A program made the translations under genes and the position numbers. From NCBI RefSeq assembly GCF_004362405.1, contig NZ_SNXE01000003.1:124001-188000 (forward strand): a stretch of 64,000 bases of DNA. The letters are read 5' to 3'. Within the stretch, counting starts at the first letter, position 1. Each line of letters opens with the position of its first letter. Source of the DNA: Roseateles asaccharophilus. GTDB lineage: Bacteria > Pseudomonadota > Gammaproteobacteria > Burkholderiales > Burkholderiaceae_C. This document shows, piece by piece, positions 16,870-25,097 of this stretch. The notes beneath the pieces are model-generated. The model was not told the DNA's origin, did no database searches, and saw nothing but the letters and a program-made list of their open reading frames with translations.

Positions 16870-17193
16870 ATGACCCACGTCGTTACCGAAGCCTGCATCC
16901 GCTGCAAGTACACCGATTGCGTCGACGTCTGCCCCGTTGACTGCTTCCGCGAAGGTCCCAATTTCCTGACCATCGATCCGGATGAGTGCATCGACTGCGC
17001 GGTCTGCATCCCCGAGTGCCCGGCCAATGCCATCGTGCCCGAGGAAGATGTGCCGGGTAATCAACAGCACATGATCAAGCTCAATGCCGAGCTGGCCAAG
17101 TCCTGGCCCAGCATCACCAAGCGCAAGCCGGCCTTGCCGGATGCCGATGAGTGGAAGGACAAGACCGGCAAGCTCTCCGAGCTGATCCGCTGA
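16870..17193 (+). CDS. fdxA: Ferredoxin FdxA (7Fe/8Fe type)
   Basis: A 107-residue ferredoxin. The N-terminal half carries [17 protein letters not shown] and the second site [16 protein letters not shown], with the spacing of the FdxA family holding a 3Fe-4S and a 4Fe-4S cluster. The C-terminal extension to about 107 residues is typical. It carries electrons at low potential. A ferredoxin-NADP reductase gene follows four bases after its stop, and the cys operon lies immediately upstream, so it may feed CysI or CysH; that link is inferred from position only. Confidence 0.95.
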   Translation: MTHVVTEACIRCKYTDCVDVCPVDCFREGPNFLTIDPDECIDCAVCIPECPANAIVPEEDVPGNQQHMIKLNAELAKSWPSITKRKPALPDADEWKDKTGKLSELIR

Positions 17194-17197
17194 AGCC

Positions 17198-18283
17198 ATG
17201 ACCGACAGCCGTCCCACCGCTCCCATCGAAACCGATGCCCTGATCGTCGGGGCGGGGCCGGTGGGCCTGTTCCAGGTCTTCGAGCTGGGCCTGCTGGAGA
17301 TCAAGGCCCACATCATCGACTCCCTGGCCTACCCCGGCGGCCAGTGCATCGAGCTCTATCCCGACAAGCCCATCTATGACATCCCGGCCCTGCCGGTGGT
17401 GACGGGCAAGGAGCTCACCGACAATCTGCTCAAGCAGATCGAGCCCTTTGGCGCCACCTTCCATCTGGGCCAGGAGGTGCAGGTGGTGGAAAAGCGCGCC
17501 GAGGACGGCCGCTTCTTCGTGCAGACCTCCAAGGGCACGCAGTTCCTGGCCAAGACCATCTTCATCGCCGGGGGCGTGGGCAGCTTCCAGCCGCGCACGC
17601 TCAAGGTCGAGGGCGTGGAGCCCCACGAGGGCAGCCAGGTGCACTACCGCGTGCGCAGCCCCGAGCAGTTCGCGGGCCAGAACCTGCTGATCATCGGCGG
17701 CGGCGACTCCGCCCTGGACTGGGCCCTGAACTTCTGCGCCGGCCATGAGGACGGCAATCCCCACAAGGCCGAGAGTGTGATCCTGCTGCACCGGCGCGAC
17801 GGCTTCAAGGCTGCGCCGGCCAGCGTGGCCAAGATGCAGGCCCTGTGCGAGGCCCAGGAGATGCAGTTCCTGGTGGGCCAGGTCACCGGCATCGTGGAGC
17901 AAGACGGCCGCCTGACCGGTGCCAAGGTCACGGGCGCCGATGGGGTCACCCGCATCGTGCCCTGCGACCAGGTGCTGGCCTTCTTCGGCCTCAGCCCCAA
18001 GCTGGGTCCCATTGCCGACTGGGGCCTGGCCCTGGAGCGCAAGCAGATCGTGGTGGACACCGAGAAGTTCGAGACCTCGGTGCCCGGCATCTTCGCCGTG
18101 GGCGATGTGAACACCTACCCGGGCAAGAAAAAGCTCATCCTCTCGGGCTTCCACGAGGCTGCGCTGGCCGCCTTTGGCGCCGCGCCCTATGTCTTCCCCG
18201 AGAAGCGCGTGCATCTGCAATACACCACCACCAGCCCCAAGCTGCACAAGGTGCTGGGCGTGGAATCGCCGGTCTTCGACTGA
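17198..18283 (+). CDS. Ferredoxin--NADP(+) reductase, thioredoxin-reductase-like type
   Basis: A 361-residue FAD protein with the N-terminal dinucleotide fold [17 protein letters not shown] (about residues 13-29), [14 protein letters not shown], and a second NADPH-binding fold [15 protein letters not shown] (about 165-179). No redox-active CxxC is present between them, which separates this YumC/FNR2 type from thioredoxin reductase. It transfers electrons between NADPH and ferredoxin. The close coupling with fdxA makes FdxA the likely partner. Confidence 0.88.
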   Translation: MTDSRPTAPIETDALIVGAGPVGLFQVFELGLLEIKAHIIDSLAYPGGQCIELYPDKPIYDIPALPVVTGKELTDNLLKQIEPFGATFHLGQEVQVVEKRAEDGRFFVQTSKGTQFLAKTIFIAGGVGSFQPRTLKVEGVEPHEGSQVHYRVRSPEQFAGQNLLIIGGGDSALDWALNFCAGHEDGNPHKAESVILLHRRDGFKAAPASVAKMQALCEAQEMQFLVGQVTGIVEQDGRLTGAKVTGADGVTRIVPCDQVLAFFGLSPKLGPIADWGLALERKQIVVDTEKFETSVPGIFAVGDVNTYPGKKKLILSGFHEAALAAFGAAPYVFPEKRVHLQYTTTSPKLHKVLGVESPVFD

Positions 18284-18335
18284 GCGGCCTGAGGGCCCAG
18301 GGGCACACGCCCAGGCCAAGGCCCAGGCCCGGAGC

Positions 18336-18551
18336 TCAGCCGATGATCTTCACCGGCACCGCGCCGCGGCGCACCTTGTCGCCCAGCACCGTGGGCCAGT
18401 ACTGGCCCTCGGCATTGCGCACCACCAGACCCAGCTCGGCATAGCGCTGCTGCAGGCGCTCCGGCACCACCTTGCCGCCAGGAACCTGGGGCATGAACCA
18501 GAGAAAGTCGCGTTCTTCCTGCGTCAAGGCGATGGTGGGTGTGTCGGACAT
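18336..18551 (-). CDS. Conserved hypothetical small protein (71 residues)
   Basis: The ATG complementary to 18549-18551 opens a 71-residue protein beginning MSDTPTIALTQEERDFLWF and ending VKIIG. It has no signal peptide, membrane segment or cysteine. The coding sense is supported by its position in the gap after the reductase gene and by the lack of any other gene there. An in-frame upstream extension to 18908 would cover the TPP riboswitch and is rejected. I do not recognise the family; it is divergent from the riboswitch-controlled receptor. Its central part (PERLQQRYAELGLVVRN) looks like a short helical or winged domain, which is only an impression. Confidence 0.6.
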   Translation of the reverse strand: MSDTPTIALTQEERDFLWFMPQVPGGKVVPERLQQRYAELGLVVRNAEGQYWPTVLGDKVRRGAVPVKIIG

Positions 18552-18646
18552 GGGGACAGCCTGGAGCTGGCAAGGGATAGGGTCGGGCACCATTATCGCG
18601 GCGGGGGCGCCGCTACAATCCGCAGCGCTTCGCCAGGCTTGGCGGA

Positions 18647-18782
18647 GCTTCGCTAGGGGTGCTGGGGCGACCTGTTCATGCAGGCCGCACTGGCTGAGAA
18701 AGTCCCTTTGAACCTGATAGGCGGCGCGCAGGCGTCGCCATGCCGGCCCAGCCGGCACGAGGTAATCCTCGCGCAGGGAAGC
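18647..18782 (+). ncRNA. TPP riboswitch (THI-box)
   Basis: The conserved thi-box blocks are all present in order: AGGGGTGC near the 5' side, GGCTGAGA at 18692-18699, CCCTTTGAACCTGAT at 18704-18718, and GAGGTAATCCTCGCGCAGGGA ending at 18779 (given here as two parts, GAGGTAATCCTC and GCGCAGGGA). GCTT (18647-18650) pairs with AAGC (18779-18782) to close P1. The aptamer ends about 115 bases before the ATG of the TonB-dependent receptor. A TACAAT -10 element at 18614-18619 would start transcription just upstream. No U-tract terminator was seen in the expression platform, so control of ribosome access is more likely. Confidence 0.9.
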
Positions 18783-18897
18783 ACGCCCGCCACGGCATCT
18801 GTCCGTGCCGCCGGCCCCGCCGCAGCACTTTCTCGCTGCCGGGCCGCGGGTTCGAGAGCTCCCCTGCCATCGTTTGTTGTTAAGAAGTACGAACCCG

Positions 18898-21102
18898 ATG
18901 GCCCCCACACTCCACCCGTCCGCCCCCGCCTCGCGCCGCCTGCGTCAGCATCTGCGCACGCCCCTGCTGCTGTCCACCCTGAGCCTGGCCCTGCTGCCGG
19001 CCCTGGCACAGCAAGCCCAACAACAACAGCAATCCCTGCCCGCCGTGAGCCTGCAGGGCCGTTCCGCCGACGCCCCCGTGCTGGTAGGCGGCTTTGGCGA
19101 GACGCCCGTGGCCAAGCTGCCCCTGCAGGCCCAGGTGATCAGCGCCGAGCGCCTGCGCGATCTGGGTGTGGACGCGCTCTCCGGCCTGACCCTGCTGGAC
19201 GCCAGCGTGGGCGATGCCTACAACGCCCAGGGCTATGTCTCCTATCTGAAGGTCCGCGGCTACGACCTGGACAACCGCTTCAACTACCGCCGCGACGGCC
19301 TGCCCATCAATGCCGAGACGGCCCTGGCCCTGGGCAACAAGAGCAGCGTGGAGCTGCTCAAGGGCACCAGCGGCATCCAGGCCGGCACCAGCGCCCCGGG
19401 CGGTCTGGTGAACCTGGTGGTCAAGCGTCCCAATGGCAATTTCACGAGCCTGGGCCTGGAGCTCAGCGAGCGCGGCACGGTGGAAGCCAGCGTGGACCTG
19501 AGCCGGCGCTTTGGCGCCGATCAGGCTTTCGGTCTGCGCCTGAACGCCAGCGGCGCCAGCCTGCGCCCCGAGCTGCGCGATGCCAAGGGTGATCGCCAGC
19601 TGCTGGCCCTGGCCGGCGACTGGCGCGCCACGCCCGACACCCTGGTCGAGGCCGAAGTCGAATGGAACCGCCAAAGCCAGCCCAGCCAGCCCGGCTTCAG
19701 CCTGCTGGGCAACAGCCTGCCCTCGGCCCAACAGATCGATCCGCGCATCAATCTGAACAATCAGCCCTGGACCCAGCCGGTGGTCTTTGACAACCAGCAT
19801 GCCTCGCTGCGCCTGACGCAGCGCCTCAATGCCGACTGGAAGGCCCAAGCCCATCTGGGCCTGCAGCGCCTGAAGACCGACGACCGCCTGGCCTACCCCT
19901 TCGGCTGCAGCGAGAGCGCCGATGTCTACTGGGCCGACCGCTACTGCCCCAATGGCAATTTCGACGTCTACGACTTCCGCAGCGAGAACGAGCGCCGCAA
20001 CACCGATGCGCTGGATCTCTCGCTAAGCGGCCGCTTCAGCACCGGCGCCCTGCGCCACGAGCTCAGCACCGGCCTGCTGCTCAGCCGCTTCGAGACGCGC
20101 GGCCAGACCCGCCGCAACGACGGCCCGGGCACCGGCAATATCAATGGCCAGCTGATCGCCAGCAATCTGGGCGCCGGCATCGACGAGATGACCCTGCGCG
20201 ACGAGCGCAGCACCGAGTTCTATCTGCGTGACGCGGTGCTGCTCGACGCCTGGCTGCCGGGCCTCAAGGCCTGGGCCGGCCTGCGCCACACCCGCCTGCA
20301 GCGCGAGAGCGTGCAGACCGATGGCAGCCGCGCCACCGACTACACGCAAAGCGTCAGCACCCCCTGGCTGGGCCTGAGCCAGGCCCTGAGCCCGCAGCTC
20401 ATGGTCTATGCCAGCTGGGGCCAGGGCATCGAGTCCGAGGTCGTGCCCAACCGCAGCCGCTACCAGCGCCCCGGCCAGGCCCTGCCCGCCCTCAAGAGCC
20501 GCCAGCTGGAGCTGGGCCTGAAGTCCGGCAGCTCCACGGTGGACTGGGGAATTGCCTTCTTCGACATCAAGCGCCCGCAGTGGCGTGATTTCGGTGACTG
20601 CAACAGCACGCCGCTGAGCTGCGAACGCCGTGCCGACGGCATCGCCCGCCACCGCGGTCTTGAAGCCCAGGCCGACCTCAAGTGGCAGGGCGGCGGCCTG
20701 CTGGCCAGCGCCATGAAGCTGCAAGCCCGCCAGCGCGGCAGCGAGATCGCCAGCCTCAACGGCCTCAAGCCCGCCAATGTGCCCGAGACCACGCTGAAGC
20801 TGCAGGGCCGCCAGCAGATCGCCGGCCTGCCCGGCCTGCAGCTGCAGCTGGGCCTGGTGTACGAGGGCGAGCGCGCCGTGCTGCCCGACAACAGCCTGCG
20901 CATTCCCGGCTGGACCCGCCTGGACGCCGGCGCCCGCTATGAGCAGGCCCTGGCCGGCGGCCAGCTGCTGACCTGGCGCCTGGGCGTTGACAACCTGGCC
21001 GACCGCCGCGCCTGGAAGGAATCGCCCTACCAGTACGGTCATGTCTACCTCTATCCGCTCGCACCGCGCACTTTCCGCGCCAGTGTTGAGGTGAGCTTGT
21101 AA
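18898..21102 (+). CDS. TonB-dependent outer membrane receptor, TPP-riboswitch controlled (probable thiamine or precursor uptake)
   Basis: A 734-residue outer membrane protein. A Sec signal (RTPLLLSTLSLALLPALA, then QQA) is followed by the plug domain (KVRGYDLDNRFNYRRDGLPI, ELLKGTSGIQAGTSAPGGLVNLVVKRP, about residues 115-180) and a 22-strand-type barrel to the C-terminus (RTFRASVEVSL). The sequence style is that of siderophore receptors, but the TPP riboswitch just upstream points to thiamine, its phosphates or a pyrimidine precursor as ligand; TonB receptors under THI elements are known in proteobacteria. The start is the ATG at 18898; an upstream in-frame start would lie in the leader. Ligand assignment is inference. 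Confidence 0.88.
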   Translation: MAPTLHPSAPASRRLRQHLRTPLLLSTLSLALLPALAQQAQQQQQSLPAVSLQGRSADAPVLVGGFGETPVAKLPLQAQVISAERLRDLGVDALSGLTLLDASVGDAYNAQGYVSYLKVRGYDLDNRFNYRRDGLPINAETALALGNKSSVELLKGTSGIQAGTSAPGGLVNLVVKRPNGNFTSLGLELSERGTVEASVDLSRRFGADQAFGLRLNASGASLRPELRDAKGDRQLLALAGDWRATPDTLVEAEVEWNRQSQPSQPGFSLLGNSLPSAQQIDPRINLNNQPWTQPVVFDNQHASLRLTQRLNADWKAQAHLGLQRLKTDDRLAYPFGCSESADVYWADRYCPNGNFDVYDFRSENERRNTDALDLSLSGRFSTGALRHELSTGLLLSRFETRGQTRRNDGPGTGNINGQLIASNLGAGIDEMTLRDERSTEFYLRDAVLLDAWLPGLKAWAGLRHTRLQRESVQTDGSRATDYTQSVSTPWLGLSQALSPQLMVYASWGQGIESEVVPNRSRYQRPGQALPALKSRQLELGLKSGSSTVDWGIAFFDIKRPQWRDFGDCNSTPLSCERRADGIARHRGLEAQADLKWQGGGLLASAMKLQARQRGSEIASLNGLKPANVPETTLKLQGRQQIAGLPGLQLQLGLVYEGERAVLPDNSLRIPGWTRLDAGARYEQALAGGQLLTWRLGVDNLADRRAWKESPYQYGHVYLYPLAPRTFRASVEVSL

Positions 21103-21126
21103 AGACTCAAAAACTATGGCTATAAT
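21097..21126 (+). promoter_or_regulatory. Promoter of the tRNA-Asn genes
   Basis: TTGTAA at 21097-21102 and a consensus TATAAT at 21121-21126 are separated by 18 bases. The -35 element overlaps the TAA stop codon of the receptor gene. The first tRNA begins 12 bases after the -10 element. Confidence 0.7.
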
Positions 21127-21138
21127 GCAAGGCTCTGT

Positions 21139-21214
21139 TCCCCGATAGCTCAGTCGGTAGAGCGCCGGACTGTTAATCCGTAGGTCCCTGGTTCGAGCCC
21201 AGGTCGGGGAGCCA
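21139..21214 (+). tRNA. tRNA-Asn (anticodon GTT), copy 1
   Basis: A 76-base cloverleaf with the CCA end encoded. The acceptor stem TCCCCGA pairs with TCGGGGA, the D arm is GCTCAGTCGGTAGAGC, the anticodon loop is CTGTTAA with GTT, and the T arm contains GGTTCGAGCCC. Confidence 0.97.
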
Positions 21215-21306
21215 AGAACAGAAAGCCTTGTTCGCGAAAGCGATCAAAGCAAAAAAGCCAAGACGGCCCGCTGCCACCGCATGGTGGGCCCGACATAAAA
21301 AACAAT

Positions 21307-21382
21307 TCCCCGATAGCTCAGTCGGTAGAGCGCCGGACTGTTAATCCGTAGGTCCCTGGTTCGAGCCCAGGTCGGGGAGCCA
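21307..21382 (+). tRNA. tRNA-Asn (anticodon GTT), copy 2
   Basis: Identical to the copy 92 bases upstream over all 76 bases, including the encoded CCA. The spacer between them contains no other RNA gene, so both are probably processed from one transcript ending at the terminator just downstream. Confidence 0.97.
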
Positions 21383-21389
21383 AACTGAA

Positions 21390-21424
21390 CCCCCAGCATC
21401 GCAAGATGTTGGGGGTTTTTCTTT
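21390..21424 (+). terminator. Rho-independent terminator of the tRNA-Asn transcript
   Basis: An 11-bp stem CCCCCAGCATC/GATGTTGGGGG (one G-T pair) with a GCAA tetraloop is followed by TTTTTCTTTG. Confidence 0.9.
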
Positions 21425-21455
21425 GCGCGCCCGACTGAGCGCGCGACGCAATCGC

Positions 21456-21929
21456 TCAGCCCGTCAGGCCTACCGGCACGATGGCGCTCTTCAGCACGCT
21501 GCGCAGCACAAAGCTGCTGTGCACCCCGGTCACGCCAGGGATGCGGGTGAGGTGGCCCAGCAGCAGGGCCTGGTAATGGTCCATATCGCGCACCGCCACC
21601 TTGAGCTGGTAGTCGGCCTCCTGGCCGGTGATCAGCAGGCACTCCAGCACCTCGGGCAGCAGACCCACGGCGGCCTCGAAGGTCGCGAAGCGCTCGGGCG
21701 TGTGCACATCCATGGAGATATGGACCAGGGCGGTGAGCGTGAGCCCCAGGTTGCGGGCATCTACCGTGGCCCGGTAGCCGCTGATCAGGCCCGCCTCTTC
21801 CAGGGCTCGCACCCGGCGCAGGCAGGGCGAGGGCGATAGCCCGATGCGCTCGGCCAGCTCCTGGTTGGGCAGGCGCCCCTCGCGCTGCAGAATCTCCAAA
21901 ATCTGCCGGTCAAATCGATCCAGTTCCAC
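21456..21929 (-). CDS. Lrp/AsnC family transcriptional regulator
   Basis: About 157 residues from a GTG start (complement of 21927-21929), chosen because it gives MELDRFDRQILEILQREGRL, the canonical Lrp opening; the frame is open further upstream but that part (rich in Cys, Gln and Ser) does not look like the family. The helix-turn-helix is NQELAERIGLSPSPCLRRVRALEEAGLI (two adjoining parts, about residues 22-49), and the C-terminal RAM ligand domain contains LVHISMDVH and YQLKVAVRDMDHY. Lrp proteins respond to amino acids. The target is unknown; no biosynthetic partner is divergent to it, unlike many Lrp genes. Confidence 0.88.
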   Translation of the reverse strand: MELDRFDRQILEILQREGRLPNQELAERIGLSPSPCLRRVRALEEAGLISGYRATVDARNLGLTLTALVHISMDVHTPERFATFEAAVGLLPEVLECLLITGQEADYQLKVAVRDMDHYQALLLGHLTRIPGVTGVHSSFVLRSVLKSAIVPVGLTG

Positions 21930-22127
21930 TTCGATTGCCTGATATGAATTTTCGTTGGCAGATTGTTGCGCACACAACGACTTATCCGGCAATTTCGCAA
22001 TCTTCTGCCACAGGCTTCTCTCTACACTGACAGCAACGCAGATCAAGCGGAATCCCGCCGGGCCACACGCCCGCCATGCCCAGCCGACAGCCCCACAAGG
22101 GCCAGCTTCGGAACCGGGTCGCCATCA

Positions 22128-22165
22128 CCCCAAGCGCAGAGACAAGCTGCCTTGGGGTTTTGTCT
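22128..22165 (+). terminator. Terminator-like hairpin facing + strand with no matching gene
   Basis: CCCCAAG pairs with CTTGGGG, extended by an inner GCAG/CTGC helix, followed by TTTTGTCTTTG. The only flanking genes are on the minus strand, so this would end a plus-strand transcript arising from the roughly 200 bases between it and the Lrp gene start. Confidence 0.5.
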
Positions 22166-22197
22166 TTGTGGAGGGCCTGCCGGACTTGGGCCGCGCT

Positions 22198-23019
22198 TCA
22201 GGGGGACGGGGCTTGCATCTGCTGCAGCAACTGCGCCGCCACCGCCACCGCAATCACGGCCGGCTGCTTGCCACCTATGCCGGGCACGCCGATGGGGCAG
22301 ATGATGCCGGCCAGTTCCTCGGCCGTGAAGCCGCGCGCCTCCAGGCGGTGGCGGAAGGTGGCCCATTTGCTCTTGCTGCCGATCAGGCCGATGAAGGGCA
22401 GATCGCCCCGCCCTCGGCGGCGCTGCAGGCAGGCGGCCACGATGTCCAGGTCCTCGGCATGGCTGAAGCTCATAATGAGCACGCGCGCGCCTGGGGCCAG
22501 GTCTTGCACCGCGGCCTGCACCGGGTCGGAATACTCGGCCCGCACGTTCTCTGGCAGGGGCTCGGGAAAGATCTCGTCGCGGCTGTCGAACCACTGCAGC
22601 TCGACCGGCAGCTCGGCCAGCAGGCGCACGATGGCCCGGCCCACATGGCCGCCGCCGAACAGGGCCACGGGCAGGCGCGGCTCGCCATCCGCCAGGCGCG
22701 CCTTCAGGCCCGGGATATCGGCCGGGCCCAGCAGGGCGAAGTCCAGCCCCACCACGCCGCCACAGCACTGGCCCAGGCTAGGGCCCAGGGCAAAGCGCCG
22801 GCGCGGCTCGGTCACGGCCCCCACGGCCAGGATGGCGCGGGCCTGGGCCATGGCCTCGAACTCCAGATGCCCGCCGCCTATGGTGCCGATCAGGGCCTGG
22901 CGGCCCACGGCCATCCAGGCGCCCACCTCGCGCGGCCCGCTGCCCTGCACCTCGGCCACACGCACCAGCACCGCCGGCTCGGCGGCCAGCAGCAGGGTCA
23001 GCTCTTGCCAGGGACGCAT
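22198..23019 (-). CDS. xdhC: Xanthine dehydrogenase accessory protein XdhC
   Basis: A 273-residue protein from the ATG complementary to 23017-23019 (MRPWQELTLLLAAEPAVLVRV). It shows the XdhC signature: GTIGGGHLEFEAM (about residues 43-55), the N-terminal catalysis-related segment, LGPSLGQCCGGVV with paired Cys, and a Rossmann-like VALFGGGHVGRAIV (about 129-142). XdhC binds sulfurated molybdenum cofactor and inserts it into xanthine dehydrogenase. The xdhA and xdhB genes are not in the window. Its start is seven bases after the uraH stop on the same strand, so both belong to the purine-degradation unit facing away from the GntR gene. Confidence 0.93.
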   Translation of the reverse strand: MRPWQELTLLLAAEPAVLVRVAEVQGSGPREVGAWMAVGRQALIGTIGGGHLEFEAMAQARAILAVGAVTEPRRRFALGPSLGQCCGGVVGLDFALLGPADIPGLKARLADGEPRLPVALFGGGHVGRAIVRLLAELPVELQWFDSRDEIFPEPLPENVRAEYSDPVQAAVQDLAPGARVLIMSFSHAEDLDIVAACLQRRRGRGDLPFIGLIGSKSKWATFRHRLEARGFTAEELAGIICPIGVPGIGGKQPAVIAVAVAAQLLQQMQAPSP

Positions 23020-23026
23020 GGGAACT

Positions 23027-23395
23027 TCAGCTGCCGCGGTAGGTGGAGTAGCTCCACGGCGAGGCGAGCAGGGGCACGTGGTAATGGCCGTCGGTGTCGG
23101 CAATGCCGAAGTCCAGCGGCACCTCGTCCAGGAAGGCCGGCTCGGGCAGCTGCACGCCGCGGCTCTTGAAGTAGGCGGCCACACCGAAGACCAGGCGGTA
23201 GCGGCCGGCCTGCAGGGCCTCGCCCGCCAGCAGCGGGGCATCGGCCCGGCCGTCGCTGTTGAGCGTCAGGCGCTTGAGCTCCTGCGCGCTGCCATCCGCC
23301 GCCAGGCGGTAGAGGCGCACGGCCATGCCCGCGGCGGGGCTGCCGTGCATGGTGTCCAGCACGTGGGTAGTCAGCTTGCCGGTCTGTGTGCCCAT
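23027..23395 (-). CDS. uraH: 5-Hydroxyisourate hydrolase (transthyretin-related protein)
   Basis: A 122-residue protein with the family signatures: [20 protein letters not shown] at the N-terminus (His at about residue 11), [12 protein letters not shown] in the middle, and the C-terminal tetrapeptide YRGS. It hydrolyses 5-hydroxyisourate, the product of urate oxidation, to OHCU. No signal peptide is present. The next enzyme (UraD) is in the divergent operon. Its promoter region contains the AAGTGTATACACTT palindrome between it and the GntR gene, indicating control by that regulator. Confidence 0.95.
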   Translation of the reverse strand: MGTQTGKLTTHVLDTMHGSPAAGMAVRLYRLAADGSAQELKRLTLNSDGRADAPLLAGEALQAGRYRLVFGVAAYFKSRGVQLPEPAFLDEVPLDFGIADTDGHYHVPLLASPWSYSTYRGS

Positions 23396-23431
23396 TTCTT
23401 GCTCGTCCTCATCTCATCCGCGATAGTGGCA

Positions 23432-23445
23432 AAGTGTATACACTT
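23432..23445. promoter_or_regulatory. Perfect palindromic operator between uraH and gntR
   Basis: AAGTGTATACACTT is a perfect 14-base palindrome, 36 bases upstream of uraH and 24 bases upstream of the GntR start codon. The symmetric GTNTAC-like core and position are typical for FCD-type GntR regulators, so the divergent GntR protein is the likely ligand. Its core TGTATACA recurs at 28500-28507. Confidence 0.7.
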
Positions 23446-23469
23446 CTGCGCACACCTCCGAACTTCGCC

Positions 23470-24144
23470 ATGAGCGCCGACCAGGACAGCACCACCGCCC
23501 GCATTGCCGCCTCCATCACCGCCGCCATCGTGGAGCGGCGCCTGATGCCCGGCACCAAGCTGGCCGAGCAGAAGCTGGCCGATATCTATCACTGCTCGCG
23601 CACCCTGGTGCGCCAGGCCCTGAACCAGCTCAGCCGCGACCGCCTCGTCACCCTGCATCCGGCGCGCGGCGCCTTTGTGGCCGAGCCCAGCGTGGAGGAA
23701 GCGCGCCAGGTTTTCGAGACCCGCCAGATGCTGGAGAGCGCCATGCTGGCCCAGCTGGTGGAGCGCATCACCCCGGCCCAGATCAAGGCCCTGCGCGCCC
23801 ATCTCAAGCAGGAACGTGAGGCCGTGGCCCGCACCGATGTGCCGGGCCGCACCCGGCTGCTGGCCGACTTCCATGTGCTGCTGGCGCGGCAGCTGGGCAA
23901 TGAGGTGCTGGCCGAGATGCTGGCCGACCTGCTCTCGCGCAGCTCCCTGATCGCCCTGATGTACCAGAGCTCGCACTCGGCCGCCGAGTCGCAGGCCGAG
24001 CACGAGGCCATCGTGGACGCGCTGGAGGCACGCGACAAGAAGGCGGTGCAGAAGCTGATGGACACGCATCTGGGCCATGTGGAGGCCAATCTGCGGCTGA
24101 ACCCGCGCGTCAAGGATCTGAAAGAGGCTTTGAGCAGCTTATGA
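23470..24144 (+). CDS. GntR family regulator (FCD domain) of the ureide locus
   Basis: A 224-residue regulator. The N-terminal winged helix contains LMPGTKLAEQKLADIYHCSRTLVRQALNQL in two adjoining parts (about residues 25-54) and RLVTLHPARGAFVAEP as the wing; the FCD all-helical sensor domain follows (FETRQMLESAMLAQLVERI, and DFHVLLARQLGN with the metal/ligand His). It probably senses a purine breakdown intermediate and controls uraH-xdhC, its own operon and perhaps the ABC importer. Start at the ATG at 23470, which follows the operator. The stop overlaps the puuE start by four bases. Confidence 0.9.
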   Translation: MSADQDSTTARIAASITAAIVERRLMPGTKLAEQKLADIYHCSRTLVRQALNQLSRDRLVTLHPARGAFVAEPSVEEARQVFETRQMLESAMLAQLVERITPAQIKALRAHLKQEREAVARTDVPGRTRLLADFHVLLARQLGNEVLAEMLADLLSRSSLIALMYQSSHSAAESQAEHEAIVDALEARDKKAVQKLMDTHLGHVEANLRLNPRVKDLKEALSSL

Positions 24145-25097
24145 GCACCACCCAGCCCTCCCGCTACCCGCGCGATCTGATCGGCTACGGCGAGCATCCG
24201 CCGCATGCGCAGTGGCCGGGCCAGGCCCGCATCGCCCTGCAGTTCGTCCTCAACTACGAGGAAGGCGGTGAGAACTCGGTGCTGCACGGCGATGCCGGCT
24301 CCGAGCAGTTCCTCTCCGAGATGTTCAACCCGGCCGCCTACCCGGCCCGGCATCTGAGCATGGAGGGCATTTACGAGTACGGCTCGCGCGTGGGGGTGTG
24401 GCGCCTGCTCAAGGAGTTCGAGAAGCGCGCCCTGCCGCTCACGGTCTTCGGCGTCTCCATGGCCCTGGAGCGGCACCCCGAGCTGACCCAGGCCTTCAAG
24501 GAACTCAACCATGAGATCGCCTGCCACGGCTGGCGCTGGATCCACTACCAGAACCTGGACGAGGCCACCGAGCGCCATCACATGGAGATGGGCATGGACA
24601 TCATCCAGCGCCTGACCGGTGAACGTCCCTCGGGCTGGTACACCGGCCGCGACAGCCCCAACACCCGGCGCCTGGTGGCCGACTACGGCGGCTTCGAGTA
24701 CGACAGCGACTACTACGGCGACGACCTGCCCTTCTGGCTGCAGGTGAAGAAGAGCGACGGCCAGCTGGCCCCCCATCTGGTCGTGCCCTACACCCTGGAC
24801 TGCAATGACATGCGCTTCGCCCTGCCCCAGGGCTTCAGCCATGGGGACGAGTTCTTCGAATACCTGCGCGACAGCTTCGATGTGCTCTACGCCGAGGGCA
24901 GCGAAGCGCCCAAGATGATGAGCATCGGCATGCACTGCCGACTGCTGGGCCGCCCGGGCCGCCTGCGCGCCCTGCAGCGCTTTCTGGACCATGTGGAGAA
25001 GCACGATCGCGTCTGGGTCTGCCGCCGCGTGGACATCGCGCGGCATTGGCGCGCCACCCACCCCTTTGACGCCAACACCGCCTTCGTATGGGAATGA
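24141..25097 (+). CDS. puuE: Allantoinase PuuE (polysaccharide-deacetylase fold)
   Basis: A 318-residue enzyme of the PuuE type, unrelated to the amidohydrolase AllB. It shows RYPRDLIGYGEHPPHAQWPG at the start, FVLNYEEGGENSVLHGD, and the deacetylase-fold motifs EIACHGWRWIHYQ and GWYTGRDSPNTRRL. PuuE opens the allantoin ring to allantoate. It is in the cytosol. The ATG overlaps the gntR stop (ATGA), and its own stop overlaps an ATG of the uraD-allC fusion, so the three are coupled. Confidence 0.95.
   Translation: MSTTQPSRYPRDLIGYGEHPPHAQWPGQARIALQFVLNYEEGGENSVLHGDAGSEQFLSEMFNPAAYPARHLSMEGIYEYGSRVGVWRLLKEFEKRALPLTVFGVSMALERHPELTQAFKELNHEIACHGWRWIHYQNLDEATERHHMEMGMDIIQRLTGERPSGWYTGRDSPNTRRLVADYGGFEYDSDYYGDDLPFWLQVKKSDGQLAPHLVVPYTLDCNDMRFALPQGFSHGDEFFEYLRDSFDVLYAEGSEAPKMMSIGMHCRLLGRPGRLRALQRFLDHVEKHDRVWVCRRVDIARHWRATHPFDANTAFVWE

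Noticed and set aside
18552-18908. N-terminal extension of the 71-residue protein across the riboswitch
   Set aside because: Covers conserved TPP aptamer bases and encodes non-protein-like sequence; the internal ATG at 18551 is a better start.
19015-19035. Gln-rich stretch near the receptor N-terminus as a sign of frameshift
   Set aside because: Frame continues cleanly into the plug domain; Gln-rich linkers after signal peptides are common.
21139-21382. Direct repeat of 76 bases read as a mobile or CRISPR-like unit
   Set aside because: Both units fold as complete tRNA-Asn genes; simple gene duplication explains it.
22076-23473. 465-codon plus-strand frame opposite xdhC and uraH
   Set aside because: Arg/Ser/Ala-rich shadow of two clear enzymes on the other strand.
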